NCBI GenBank assembly: GCA_902805985.1
Contig: CADCUW010000041.1
Coordinates: 1-8,295, forward strand
Length of the DNA: 8,295 bases
Direction: 5' to 3'
DNA from: an uncultured Rubrobacteraceae bacterium
Lineage (GTDB): Bacteria; Actinomycetota; Rubrobacteria; Rubrobacterales; Rubrobacteraceae
Shown here in pieces: positions 1 through 6,297 of this stretch. How positions within the stretch are numbered: the first letter of the stretch is position 1; each line of letters starts with the position of its first letter. The notes beneath the pieces are model-generated. The model was not told the DNA's origin, made no database searches, and worked only from the letters and a program-made list of their open reading frames with translations. Both the position numbers and the translations under genes were made by a program.

Positions 1-1422
1 GAGGGCGTCCAGGCGCTCCTCGTAATAGTTTAGGGTAGCTGTGTCGGGTGCCGGGTAGGCGGTGTCCGCCGCTCCCAGGGCGTTGTGCAGTTGGTGGGGG
101 TCCTGAACGAGGTCGTAGTACTCCTGCTCACCGTTCTGGTGGCGGGTGTAGACCTTCACGCCCTCTTGGTCCTTCATGCGCAGCATGTCCCACCTGTTGG
201 GCGGCTCGCCGTCGTTCTCCCTCTCGCTGAGGATGGCTGTGCGGGGCCAGGGTGTGGTCGGGTTCTTGGCGAGGCCGAGGAAGCTGCGCCCGTCGACGAA
301 GGCAGGGATGGGGGCGCCGGCCATCTCCGCGAGGGTGGGGGCGACGTCATGGTTGCCCACAAGCTCCGTGTTGACCGCGCCGCGCGGGATGTCCGGCCCC
401 CTTATGATCAGCGGGAAGTTTACGTCTTCCTCGTAGGGCTGGAGCTTGCCATGCCCGAAGCGGTGCTGGCCGAAGTGGGCGCCGTTGTCCGTGTAGAAGA
501 CGAAGTAGGTGTTGTCCATCTCGCCCCGGCGCCGCAAGAGGTCAGTGGCTTGGGCGATGAAGCGGTCAACCCTCATCAAAGAGCGCAGCCCGTTGCGGTA
601 GTCCTGGTCCAACTTCGAGACCTTCTTGTTCGAGAGTCTGGGCAGATTGCGCACGGAGGAGGGCTTGTCGCGCACGTCTCTCTCGTTGAAGGCCGGAGTT
701 CTGGGCACGCCCACCCCCCTGAACTTCTTGTCGTCTACGTTGGGGTGGGCGTAGGGCTGGTGCATGGCGCCGAAGTTGACGTAGGCGAGGAGGGGCGCCG
801 AGTCGCCCTTCAGGCGAGAATCCAGGAAGCCTAAAGCCTCGTCGGCCACGAGGGAGTCGGCCTCCTGGCGGTCGAGGGGCTTCTCATTGCCCTGGTCATT
901 CACGCTGGTCCAGCCCATGTCCACGCCGTTCCACGCGTACCAGCGGTCCCAGCCAGGGGGTATGCTCCGTCCCCTGTAGTTGTTCATGACCTTGCCGAAG
1001 TGGCCGGTCTGGTAGCCCCTCTCGTCGAGCCAGGTGGCGAAGGTGCTCCGGTGCAGCCCCCTGGCCTCGAACTTCTTCCAGCCCCCGGCCGGGGGCGAGT
1101 TGCCATAGATCTTCGTGTTGTGCGGGTACTGACCCCGCAGCAGCGTCGCCCGCCCCGGGCAACATAGGGGAAAGGTGGAGGTCGTGTTGGTGAACTTCAC
1201 GCCCTCCTGGGTGACGTCGCGATTGAGGGCGGTCATGCGGTTCTCGGTGCCGGGCATCTGGTCGTCGGTGAGCACGAAGACGACGTTGGGGCGTTGCGCG
1301 GCTTGGGCCGAGACCTCCCCCGACCCGAGGGACAGCAGCGCCGCCCCGCCGGCCAGCAGCACCCCCAAGACCGTCGCCGCCGCCAACACCGACAACCTGA
1401 GCAGGTCCCTCGTCGCAATCAT
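1..1422 (-). CDS. Exported sulfatase (formylglycine type), C-terminus beyond window
   Basis: 474 residues are visible; the reading frame is open to the left edge, so only the C-terminal end is missing. It should hydrolyse sulfate esters outside the membrane; the substrate cannot be told. Residues 1-40 form a signal peptide: basic start, hydrophobic stretch about 11-32, probable cleavage after VSA. The alkaline-phosphatase/sulfatase fold follows: NVVFVLTDDQ (46-55) supplies metal-binding aspartates 53-54. LCCPGRATLLRG (86-97) is the C-x-P-x-R signature, with Cys87 expected to become formylglycine and Arg91 conserved. His221 (GAMHQPY), FYTDNG (309-314) with Asp312/Asn313, and HGKLQPYEED (324-333) supply further metal and sulfate ligands. 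The layout resembles N-acetylglucosamine-6-sulfatase-like or arylsulfatase proteins. The start is supported by AGGAG at 1429-1433, six bases upstream. Activity would need a formylglycine-generating enzyme, and none is in this window. Confidence 0.95.
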   Translation of the reverse strand, partial: MIATRDLLRLSVLAAATVLGVLLAGGAALLSLGSGEVSAQAAQRPNVVFVLTDDQMPGTENRMTALNRDVTQEGVKFTNTTSTFPLCCPGRATLLRGQYPHNTKIYGNSPPAGGWKKFEARGLHRSTFATWLDERGYQTGHFGKVMNNYRGRSIPPGWDRWYAWNGVDMGWTSVNDQGNEKPLDRQEADSLVADEALGFLDSRLKGDSAPLLAYVNFGAMHQPYAHPNVDDKKFRGVGVPRTPAFNERDVRDKPSSVRNLPRLSNKKVSKLDQDYRNGLRSLMRVDRFIAQATDLLRRRGEMDNTYFVFYTDNGAHFGQHRFGHGKLQPYEEDVNFPLIIRGPDIPRGAVNTELVGNHDVAPTLAEMAGAPIPAFVDGRSFLGLAKNPTTPWPRTAILSERENDGEPPNRWDMLRMKDQEGVKVYTRHQNGEQEYYDLVQDPHQLHNALGAADTAYPAPDTATLNYYEERLDAL

Positions 1423-1502
1423 CCCTCGCTCCTAATGCTTCCCTGCGGCGCACGCCTAAACACACTACGGGCCCATCTTAGGCAAACGAAGGCCCGGCGC
1501 GC

Positions 1503-1531
1503 ATAGTACCGATGTACCATTTTTGCAGCAA
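1503..1531 (-). promoter_or_regulatory. Probable promoter of the sulfatase gene
   Basis: Read on the minus strand, TTGCTG (1526-1531) is separated by exactly 17 bases from TACTAT (1503-1508). This is a plausible housekeeping-sigma -35/-10 pair in otherwise GC-rich DNA. It lies about 80 bases upstream of the sulfatase start codon at 1422, leaving a leader of roughly 70 bases. The spacer contains two GGTAC words eight bases apart. The assignment rests on sequence match only. Confidence 0.5.
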
Positions 1532-1628
1532 AAAGGGCACGCGGTCCTTGGTCTCGCTCGCTCCCTATGGATGGGAGAACCGCGGAGGACAAAGGAGATG
1601 GGGTGGGGCCATGCTGGCTTCCGAGAAC

Positions 1629-1646
1629 CGAAGTTCGGAGAACTTC
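1629..1646 (-). repeat. Intergenic repeat, single palindromic copy (R1)
   Basis: The minus strand reads TTCTCCGAACTTCG across 1629-1642, identical to the core found at 2366-2379 and 3165-3178. Here the flanks make it a perfect interrupted palindrome, GAAGTTC-GGA-GAACTTC, at 1630-1646. It lies about 130 bases beyond the stop codon of the RTX-like gene. Unlike the other sites, there is no clear second copy 25 bases away. Confidence 0.75.
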
Positions 1647-1653
1647 CCTTCCA

Positions 1654-1720
1654 AGCACTTGGGTGGATAAGGCCATGGGTAGGGGCCGGGGCTGCGCGGA
1701 GCCCCGACCTCCCAAGTGCT
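1654..1720. repeat. Two-tier inverted repeat, possible terminator
   Basis: The outer arms AGCACTTGGG (1654-1663) and CCCAAGTGCT (1711-1720) are perfect complements. Within them a second hairpin has arms CGGGGCT (1687-1693) and AGCCCCG (1700-1706) around a six-base loop. On the plus strand it is followed by a pyrimidine tract containing TTTT (1721-1731). On the minus strand, where it lies about 57 bases downstream of the RTX-like gene, no T-tract follows. A terminator or a structured element both fit. Confidence 0.5.
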
Positions 1721-1744
1721 CTTTTCCCCTTAGGCGCCCTTGCT

Positions 1745-1779
1745 TAGGCGGCTCATCCGATCTGCTCGGCTGCCGCCTA
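1745..1779 (-). terminator. Hairpin overlapping the stop codon of the RTX-like gene
   Basis: On the minus strand TAGGCGGC (1772-1779, beginning with the stop codon TAG) pairs with GCCGCCTA (1745-1752). An inner CCGA/TCGG pairing can extend the stem. No U-tract follows, so it would be a U-less terminator or a 3'-end stabilising hairpin. Confidence 0.35.
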
Positions 1780-2154
1780 CTCGATCACCAGGGCCACCTC
1801 TTCGCAACCCACGTGGGAGTCGCCCTCGTCTACGTAGCAGATATCGTCGCCAGGTCCACCGTAGAGCATGTCGCGCCCGTCGCCGTCCTGAGCGTTCAGC
1901 CTGTCGTTGCCCCGCCCGCCGTACAACACGTCGCGATCGGCCCCGAAGAGGTCGGCGCGGATGCGGTCGCTACCCCGCAAGCCGTATATGATGTCCGGCA
2001 CGCCGCGGCCGCCGCGCTCGTAGAGGGTGTCGCGATCGTTGGTGCCCTCGCAGGGCCGCAGGGTACACTGCTTGTCGACGGCCAACGCCGCCGGGGCCAG
2101 CGCCGCCGCCATCATCGCGGCCACCGCGAGCATCAAGATTACGCGCTTCATCAT
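1777..2154 (-). CDS. Small secreted RTX-like calcium-binding repeat protein
   Basis: 125 residues. Residues 1-26 are a signal peptide (basic start, Ala/Met/Leu-rich core, ALA cleavage before VDKQC), so the product should be exported. The mature part carries hemolysin-type nonapeptide repeats: YGGRGNDRL (about 78-86) and YGGPGDDIC (about 98-106), with a degenerate YGLRGSDRI (about 57-65). The GGxGxD turns normally stack into a beta-roll that binds Ca2+. Four cysteines (CTLRPC near the N-terminus; ICYVDEGDSHVGC near the C-terminus) could form disulfides that cap the roll. Such short stand-alone RTX-like proteins are common in actinobacteria, and their function is generally unknown. Either of two adjacent ATGs (2154 or 2151) could start translation. 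The strong site GGAGGAGGTGA (2162-2172) lies seven bases before the first. The gene stands alone, followed by hairpins. Confidence 0.87.
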   Translation of the reverse strand: MMKRVILMLAVAAMMAAALAPAALAVDKQCTLRPCEGTNDRDTLYERGGRGVPDIIYGLRGSDRIRADLFGADRDVLYGGRGNDRLNAQDGDGRDMLYGGPGDDICYVDEGDSHVGCEEVALVIE

Positions 2155-2161
2155 AAAGGCG

Positions 2162-2172
2162 TCACCTCCTCC
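2162..2172 (-). promoter_or_regulatory. Strong ribosome binding site of the RTX-like gene
   Basis: The minus strand reads GGAGGAGGTGA, close to a full anti-Shine-Dalgarno complement, seven bases before the ATG at 2154. It is the best ribosome binding site in the window and suggests high translation of this secreted protein. Confidence 0.7.
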
Positions 2173-2225
2173 TTCTAGTCGGCGCGGCAGTCGGTTGCAC
2201 CACTGGCTCCCCGCTCCCTAGGGTG

Positions 2226-2240
2226 CCCACCATCGGTGGG
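2226..2240. repeat. Short hairpin upstream of the RTX-like gene
   Basis: CCCACC (2226-2231) and GGTGGG (2235-2240) are perfect complements around a three-base loop, about 72 bases upstream of the RTX-like start codon. A second small hairpin, CCGGG-CAT-CCCGG, lies further upstream near 2292-2304. They may be leader structures; I could not recognise a clear -35/-10 pair for this gene. Confidence 0.35.
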
Positions 2241-2340
2241 GGCGGTTCCGGGCCCCTGCCCACCTGTACTAGCACACACCCTACCGAACCCGGGCATCCC
2301 GGTGCATCCCCCAAATGGGCTAGACACAAAAACATCCGTG

Positions 2341-2379
2341 TGAACTTCGGAGAAGCCCCTCAGCACGAAGTTCGGAGAA
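2341..2379 (-). repeat. Intergenic repeat pair, 25-bp spacing (R2)
   Basis: Read on the minus strand, TTCTCCGAACTTCG (2366-2379) is followed exactly 25 bases later by TTCTCCGAAGTTCA (2341-2354). The 11 bases between the cores are TGCTGAGGGGC, matching the xxCTGxAGGxGG pattern seen at the other sites. The pair sits 16 bases beyond the premature end of the transposase frame, inverted relative to the pair at 3165-3203 on the other side. Confidence 0.82.
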
Positions 2380-2394
2380 TAGCCCTCCTACGAG

Positions 2395-3102
2395 CTACGG
2401 TGGCATGAGCTTCTCCCAATCGAGCTTCTTGCCCTGCGCCTTGGCCCATTCCTCGGCCCAAACCTTTGCCACCTTCTCGGGGATGGGCTTTGGCGGCTTG
2501 CGCACCACCTCCACGCTCAAGCCCAAAACCTCCTCGGCCCACCGCTTGCCCCGTCCCTGGTAGCCGGCGTCCAGCCACAGGTGCGAAAGGCGAGAGACCC
2601 CGCCCCGCGCCGACTCCAACAGCAGCTTCAGCCCGTCCTGGTCGGGCACCTTGGCGCTGTGGACCCTGGCTTTGAGCACGAGACCCTCGGTGTCCACCAA
2701 GAGGTGGCGCTTCCTGCCCCTCACCTTGTTGTTGCCGTCGTAGCCCCTCTGCTCCCCTCCGACCCCTGTGGTCTTGGTCGTCTGGGAGTCGGCGATGGCC
2801 GCGCTCGGGAGCGGGTTCCTACCCAGGTGGCTACCCAGGCGTTCGCGCAGCGCGGCGTTGAGCCTCTCTAGGGTCCCATCCACGCGCCATCTCCCGAACC
2901 ACCAGTAGACGGTCTCCCACGGCGGGAAGTCCTTGGGCAGCAGCCGCCAGGGGCAGCCTCTCTTGAGCACGTAGAAGACCGCATCGAGTATCTCGCGGGT
3001 GGCGTGGGTTCTCGGGCGTCCCCGCTTGTTGGGAGGCGGGACGTAGGGCTCGAGACATCCCCATTCGGCGTCGGACAGGTCGGTAGGGTAGCTCCTTTTC
3101 AT
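2395..3102 (-). pseudogene. IS5-family transposase, C-terminally truncated
   Basis: 235 residues, related to the IS5 family (IS427/IS1031-like). Residues 4-75 are the N-terminal DUF4096-type region (YPTDLSDAEW; RGRPRTHATREILDAVFYVLKRGCPWRLLP; WWFGRWR). The RNase H-like DDE domain follows, with Asp105 in AIADSQTTKTT, the basic GRKRHLLVDT stretch (129-138) and Asp178 in LWLDAGYQG. Family members normally continue past the LMPP segment into an RRWVVERTFxWL motif with the catalytic glutamate, ending near 270-290 residues. Here a TAG follows LMPP, and no downstream frame restores that motif. The third catalytic residue and roughly 50 residues are therefore absent, so I call it inactive. No good ribosome binding site precedes the ATG. 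Terminal inverted repeats and a target duplication could not be defined with confidence. Confidence 0.9.
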
Positions 3103-3164
3103 GCTCAGGAGCGTACGTCATCGACCTCCCACGCTCGCTTTTCCAAACAGTTTCGGAAGGGGCG

Positions 3165-3203
3165 TTCTCCGAACTTCGCCTGTAGGAGGTTCTGCGAACT
3201 TCG
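3165..3203 (+). repeat. Intergenic repeat pair, 25-bp spacing (R3)
   Basis: TTCTCCGAACTTCG (3165-3178) is followed 25 bases later by TTCTGCGAACTTCG (3190-3203). Each core is followed by a near-identical 11-mer, CCTGTAGGAGG and then CCTGTAGGGGG, so this is a clear tandem repeat. Degenerate units may precede it (from 3140) and follow it (TTGCGA at 3215). It lies between the 3' end of the 866-residue protein gene (30 bases away) and the transposase start (63 bases away). Confidence 0.87.
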
Positions 3204-3232
3204 CCTGTAGGGGGTTGCGACAGAGCCCACGG

Positions 3233-5833
3233 TTATTGGCTAGGTCTCCGACGTTCGGTCCGGTCGTCGACCTCGATCTCCTCTCGGCGGACGTCCTCCT
3301 CGACCGTCTGGGTGTCCTCCACGACATCCTTGTGGATGCGGATCTCCTCTTTGACTACCGGCCGCTTCTCGACGATCACCTCTTCTTCCGTGACCGGCAT
3401 CCTTACCTCGTCGTCGCCGATCTCGGTCCCGGAGCCCTCGCTCTCTACGGGCACCCGCTCGACCGAAACCTCCTCGCGACGGGTAGGGATATCTACCCGC
3501 TCGCGGTCGGTCCTCACGCGCTTGCGGACCTTCAGGGAGCCGGCCTCGCGCTCGCGGGTGCCGGCCCTGAGCTCCTCCTCGTAGCGCCGCACCCTCAGCT
3601 CATCCTCGTCTTCGAGGTCGCTGCCGGGCTGGCGTAGGCCCTCCAGCTCACGGTCGTGCTCGCGGAATGTTCCGGTTTCGGTGTCGCCCATCCTCGTGCC
3701 GCAACCGGCCGCGCCGGAGCCCTCGCGCTCCCTCTCCGCCCGCGCCCCGGCCGGGAGAGCGTCGTGGCCGCTCTCGCCGTCGGTGCCCGACCGGCTCGGG
3801 AGCCCGTAGTGGCTGCGCACCCGCTCCTCAAACCCGGCTGTCACCTCTTCCTCGTCCCCGAAGGTGGGACCCCTCTCCGCCACGCTCTTTGGCCGCGAAA
3901 CCACCACGCGCCGCCGCTCGTCGTCGGCGGGGATGACCTCGACTGGGACGAGCACGGCCCTGCCGTCCGGAAGGCCGATCTCGACCCCGACGTACTCGAG
4001 CCGGTCGTCCTCGCCGAGGAACAGGTGGCCCACCTTGCCGAGCCTCTCGCCGTACCGGTCGTAGACCTCGTAGTCCGCGTGCCCCTCCCCGATCATCTCG
4101 AAACGGTCGTCGGCGCGCTGCCTTTCGGTCAGGCCGCGTACCTCCTCCGCGCCGTCGGTCGCCCCGCCGGTCGCCGCCTTTCTGGAAGTACCCGCCGACC
4201 GGTCCGCACCCCCTGCGGCCAGGCCAGCAACCGCGCCTGCCGCTCTTCTGGTTGCCTCGCCTGCTTCTTCCGCTGTTTGCCCGGCGGTGCCCCGCGCTCC
4301 CCGCGCGGTCTGTTCAGCCCGACCGGCCTCCCGTCGTCCCCCTGCAGTCTCACCTTTTGCCGACCCAGAGGGGTCCTTCGCGTCATTGACGGTGATCTGC
4401 CCCCGTGCTCCGGAGCCCCCGACCCGGGAGAGATCCACGCCCGCCTCCTCGGCCCTCCGCCTCGCGGCGTCCGTGGCGTCGGGTTCTTTCCCGCCGCCGC
4501 CTTGCTGCTGGCCTCCACCTCGCCTTGGCTCCTGATCGTCCCGCCGCGTGGCCCGTCTTGCGGTGTCCCGGGCCCGTTGAGCAGCTCCGCCCGTGGCCCC
4601 GCCCGCGGCGTCTTGCGCGCCCCCTTCGGCTTCCCGATCCTGCTTGCCGGCCGGCTGCTCCTCGTCTTGCTGCTGCGTCCCGCCGGCGGCCCGCTCTTGC
4701 GCCCCTCCGGCCGTGCTCGTCACGTCTTTGACGATGACGCGTCCACCGGAGCCCGAGCCTTCTATCCGGGAGAGGTCTACGCCCATCTCCTCGGCCTTCC
4801 GCCTGGCGGCGTCCGACGCCTTGGGCTCATCCCCGGCTCCGTCTTCCGTCGCCGCGGCGAATTTCTTCACGTCGTCTACGGTGATGCGTCCGCTGGAGCC
4901 CTTACCTTCTGCCTGGGAGAGGTCCGCGCCCAACTCCTCGGCCTTCCGTTTGGCCGCTGGCGTGGCGTTTGGCTCTTGTCCCTCGGCCTCCTCCTCGCCT
5001 TGCTGCCGGTCCCCGTTGCCCTGCCGGGTAGTCTGTCCCGCGGGACCTTGATCCTGATCGGTTACCTGCCCAGCAGCGTCCTGCGCCTGCTGGCTTGCCT
5101 GTTCGGTGGCCTGCCCCGCGGTGTCCTGCGCCTGCCGGACGGCTCCCCCGGCGTCATCCTGCTGCGCTTGACCCGCTGCTTGACCCGTGGTCGCCTGGGC
5201 CTGGTCCGTCGCCTGTCCTGCGGCGCCCTGCGCCCCTTGCGCGGCTTGTCCGACCTGCTCTGTGGTCTTTTCGAGACTTTCCGTGCTGGGCGGAATCTGC
5301 AGGTGAAGCACGCTACCGTCCGGGCCGATCCGCAGCTCGATAAGGGTCCCGGACTCGTCCTTTACGATGCGTTTCGTGGTTCCCTTTTCGTCGGCGGTCT
5401 CCTCGTAGTTTTCGGCGCCCGGCAGGTCGGCGAGGCTTCCCACAGGAATCTCGTCCACCACGTCGCCTTCCTCGTCGAAGGCGGTCTCGACGATATTCCC
5501 TTGGTCGTCTGTGGTGCGCTGGACGGTCTGCCCTTCTTCGTTGGTGGTGGTCTCGCCGAGCGCCCGGGTACCGGGGGCGAAGTTCTCCGTCGCCCGACCC
5601 GTGGGCATCCCTTCTTGCGGGTGCTGGCCGCTCCCGTAGTCGTTGTGCTCCCGGATCCGCCCGTCCTTGCCGTGGAGCAGGAACCCGGTCTCATGCCGAC
5701 GGGCGATGTCCCTCCCTTCTCGCGCCGCCTCCGCCTGGGTCCGGTGAACCGACGTCGCCCGGTCGTTTCCCTCGCGGACCACCGCCCACCCGTTCTCCCT
5801 CGGCGAGACATGCACCGGCGGTTTCTTCGTCAT
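3233..5833 (-). CDS. Multidomain DUF2188 / triple E3-binding / PRC-barrel / DUF2382 protein
   Basis: 866 residues with no signal peptide or membrane segment, so cytoplasmic. Order: DUF2188-like domain (about 5-70; VHVSPRENGWAVVREGN, basic helix, FLLHGKDGRIREHNDYG); acidic linker with short 'D.xGxxVE' beta repeats (95-180); Ala/Gln/Gly-rich low-complexity segment (about 190-285), reminiscent of LEA-type stress proteins; E3-binding (PSBD) modules at about 288-324, 337-372 and 450-486, each fitting AxxxAxxxGxDLSxxxGxGxxGxIxVxD; a further Ala/Gly/Arg-rich segment (490-565); PRC-barrel (578-678; YEVYDRYGERLGKVG, EYVGVEIGLPDGRAVLVPVEVI); and a C-terminal DUF2382 (YsnF/AvaK) domain (742-855) of charged beta repeats. 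PRC-barrel and DUF2382 often occur together in stress-associated proteins. The PSBD modules suggest protein or nucleic-acid docking; no enzymatic domain is visible. The ribosome binding site is weak (AAAGG, 5843-5847, nine bases away), but the DUF2188 match supports this start. Confidence 0.9.
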   Translation of the reverse strand: MTKKPPVHVSPRENGWAVVREGNDRATSVHRTQAEAAREGRDIARRHETGFLLHGKDGRIREHNDYGSGQHPQEGMPTGRATENFAPGTRALGETTTNEEGQTVQRTTDDQGNIVETAFDEEGDVVDEIPVGSLADLPGAENYEETADEKGTTKRIVKDESGTLIELRIGPDGSVLHLQIPPSTESLEKTTEQVGQAAQGAQGAAGQATDQAQATTGQAAGQAQQDDAGGAVRQAQDTAGQATEQASQQAQDAAGQVTDQDQGPAGQTTRQGNGDRQQGEEEAEGQEPNATPAAKRKAEELGADLSQAEGKGSSGRITVDDVKKFAAATEDGAGDEPKASDAARRKAEEMGVDLSRIEGSGSGGRVIVKDVTSTAGGAQERAAGGTQQQDEEQPAGKQDREAEGGAQDAAGGATGGAAQRARDTARRATRRDDQEPRRGGGQQQGGGGKEPDATDAARRRAEEAGVDLSRVGGSGARGQITVNDAKDPSGSAKGETAGGRREAGRAEQTARGARGTAGQTAEEAGEATRRAAGAVAGLAAGGADRSAGTSRKAATGGATDGAEEVRGLTERQRADDRFEMIGEGHADYEVYDRYGERLGKVGHLFLGEDDRLEYVGVEIGLPDGRAVLVPVEVIPADDERRRVVVSRPKSVAERGPTFGDEEEVTAGFEERVRSHYGLPSRSGTDGESGHDALPAGARAEREREGSGAAGCGTRMGDTETGTFREHDRELEGLRQPGSDLEDEDELRVRRYEEELRAGTREREAGSLKVRKRVRTDRERVDIPTRREEVSVERVPVESEGSGTEIGDDEVRMPVTEEEVIVEKRPVVKEEIRIHKDVVEDTQTVEEDVRREEIEVDDRTERRRPSQ

Positions 5834-5863
5834 GGCTCACTGCCTTTCGGTCAAGCTTCGCGG

Positions 5864-5877
5864 GCGCATTTCTGCGC
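5864..5877 (-). promoter_or_regulatory. GNRA-type hairpin in the leader of the 866-residue protein gene
   Basis: The minus strand reads GCGCA-GAAA-TGCGC, a five-base-pair stem closed by a GAAA (GNRA) tetraloop, about 30 bases before the start codon. It would be a stable element in the mRNA leader; a function is not shown. Confidence 0.35.
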
Positions 5878-5903
5878 GAGACCTCGCCCCGTCGATCGGT
5901 CAC

Positions 5904-5926
5904 GGATCACCCCCGGGATCACCCCC
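5904..5926. repeat. Tandem direct repeat GGATCACCCCC
   Basis: GGATCACCCCC occurs at 5904-5914 and again at 5916-5926, a 12-base period with two perfect copies. It lies 71-93 bases upstream of the 866-residue protein gene, a position suited to a protein-binding site near its promoter, although no -10/-35 pair is clear. Confidence 0.5.
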
Positions 5927-6297
5927 CCGGCGGCCTCGTACGCCGCGCGCGAGCTCGAGCCCTTTGGGCGCGCCCCACGCCGCGCGATCCGGGAGCCTGA
6001 GGATCTTCGCGGTCGGGGCGGTGTTACCGGTGCTCCCGATTCCGGCTTCCATAACTTGTAGCATAGCGGACGACTCCCCCCGACGTCGCGCGTCACGACT
6101 CCTGGGGCAACGCCGTCTCGGGACGCCAACATGTGGCCCCCACCGCCGCCCGGGCCCGGATTCGCAGGGACCGTGGCACCGGTGGTTCGGTGAGCGGTCC
6201 GGCCCCCCGCATCTGACGCAGCGGGGCGGTTTCCGGGTAGGGCTCCCCGCGGCCGGCGCCGCAGCAGGGCCTCCTTGTAGACGTCTGATAAGAGTAG

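Larger units (their letters stand above)
1423..1776. other. Gene-free stretch between sulfatase and RTX-like protein genes
   Basis: I find no convincing gene in these 354 bases; frames that stay open lack a ribosome binding site, recognisable domains and plausible protein composition. It holds the sulfatase leader and promoter (to about 1531), one copy of the GAACTTC intergenic repeat (1629-1646), a large two-tier inverted repeat (1654-1720) and a hairpin that overlaps the stop codon of the next gene (1745-1779). Confidence 0.7.

Noticed and set aside
85..834. A plus-strand frame of about 250 codons opposite the sulfatase
   Set aside because: It is antisense to well-conserved sulfatase motifs, with a Val/Gly/Leu-rich product, no ribosome binding site and no recognisable domain.
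1630..1646. LexA/SOS box
   Set aside because: Gram-positive LexA boxes have GAAC-N4-GTTC polarity. Here the order is GTTC-N3-GAAC, and the sites lie mostly beyond gene 3' ends, not at promoters.
1419..1715. A minus-strand frame of about 98 codons overlapping the sulfatase start
   Set aside because: It runs through the predicted promoter, repeat R1 and the inverted repeat, and has no coding-like composition.
2341..3203. CRISPR-like array formed by the 25-bp repeats
   Set aside because: The units are contiguous with only two copies per site, no unique spacers of uniform length and no cas gene nearby.
3656..6061. A plus-strand frame open for about 800 codons opposite the 866-residue protein
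   Set aside because: It is antisense to a protein with clear domains. The absence of stops follows from the GC-rich, repetitive codon use of the real gene; the translated sequence is Arg/Leu/Pro/Ser-rich with no domain and no ribosome binding site.
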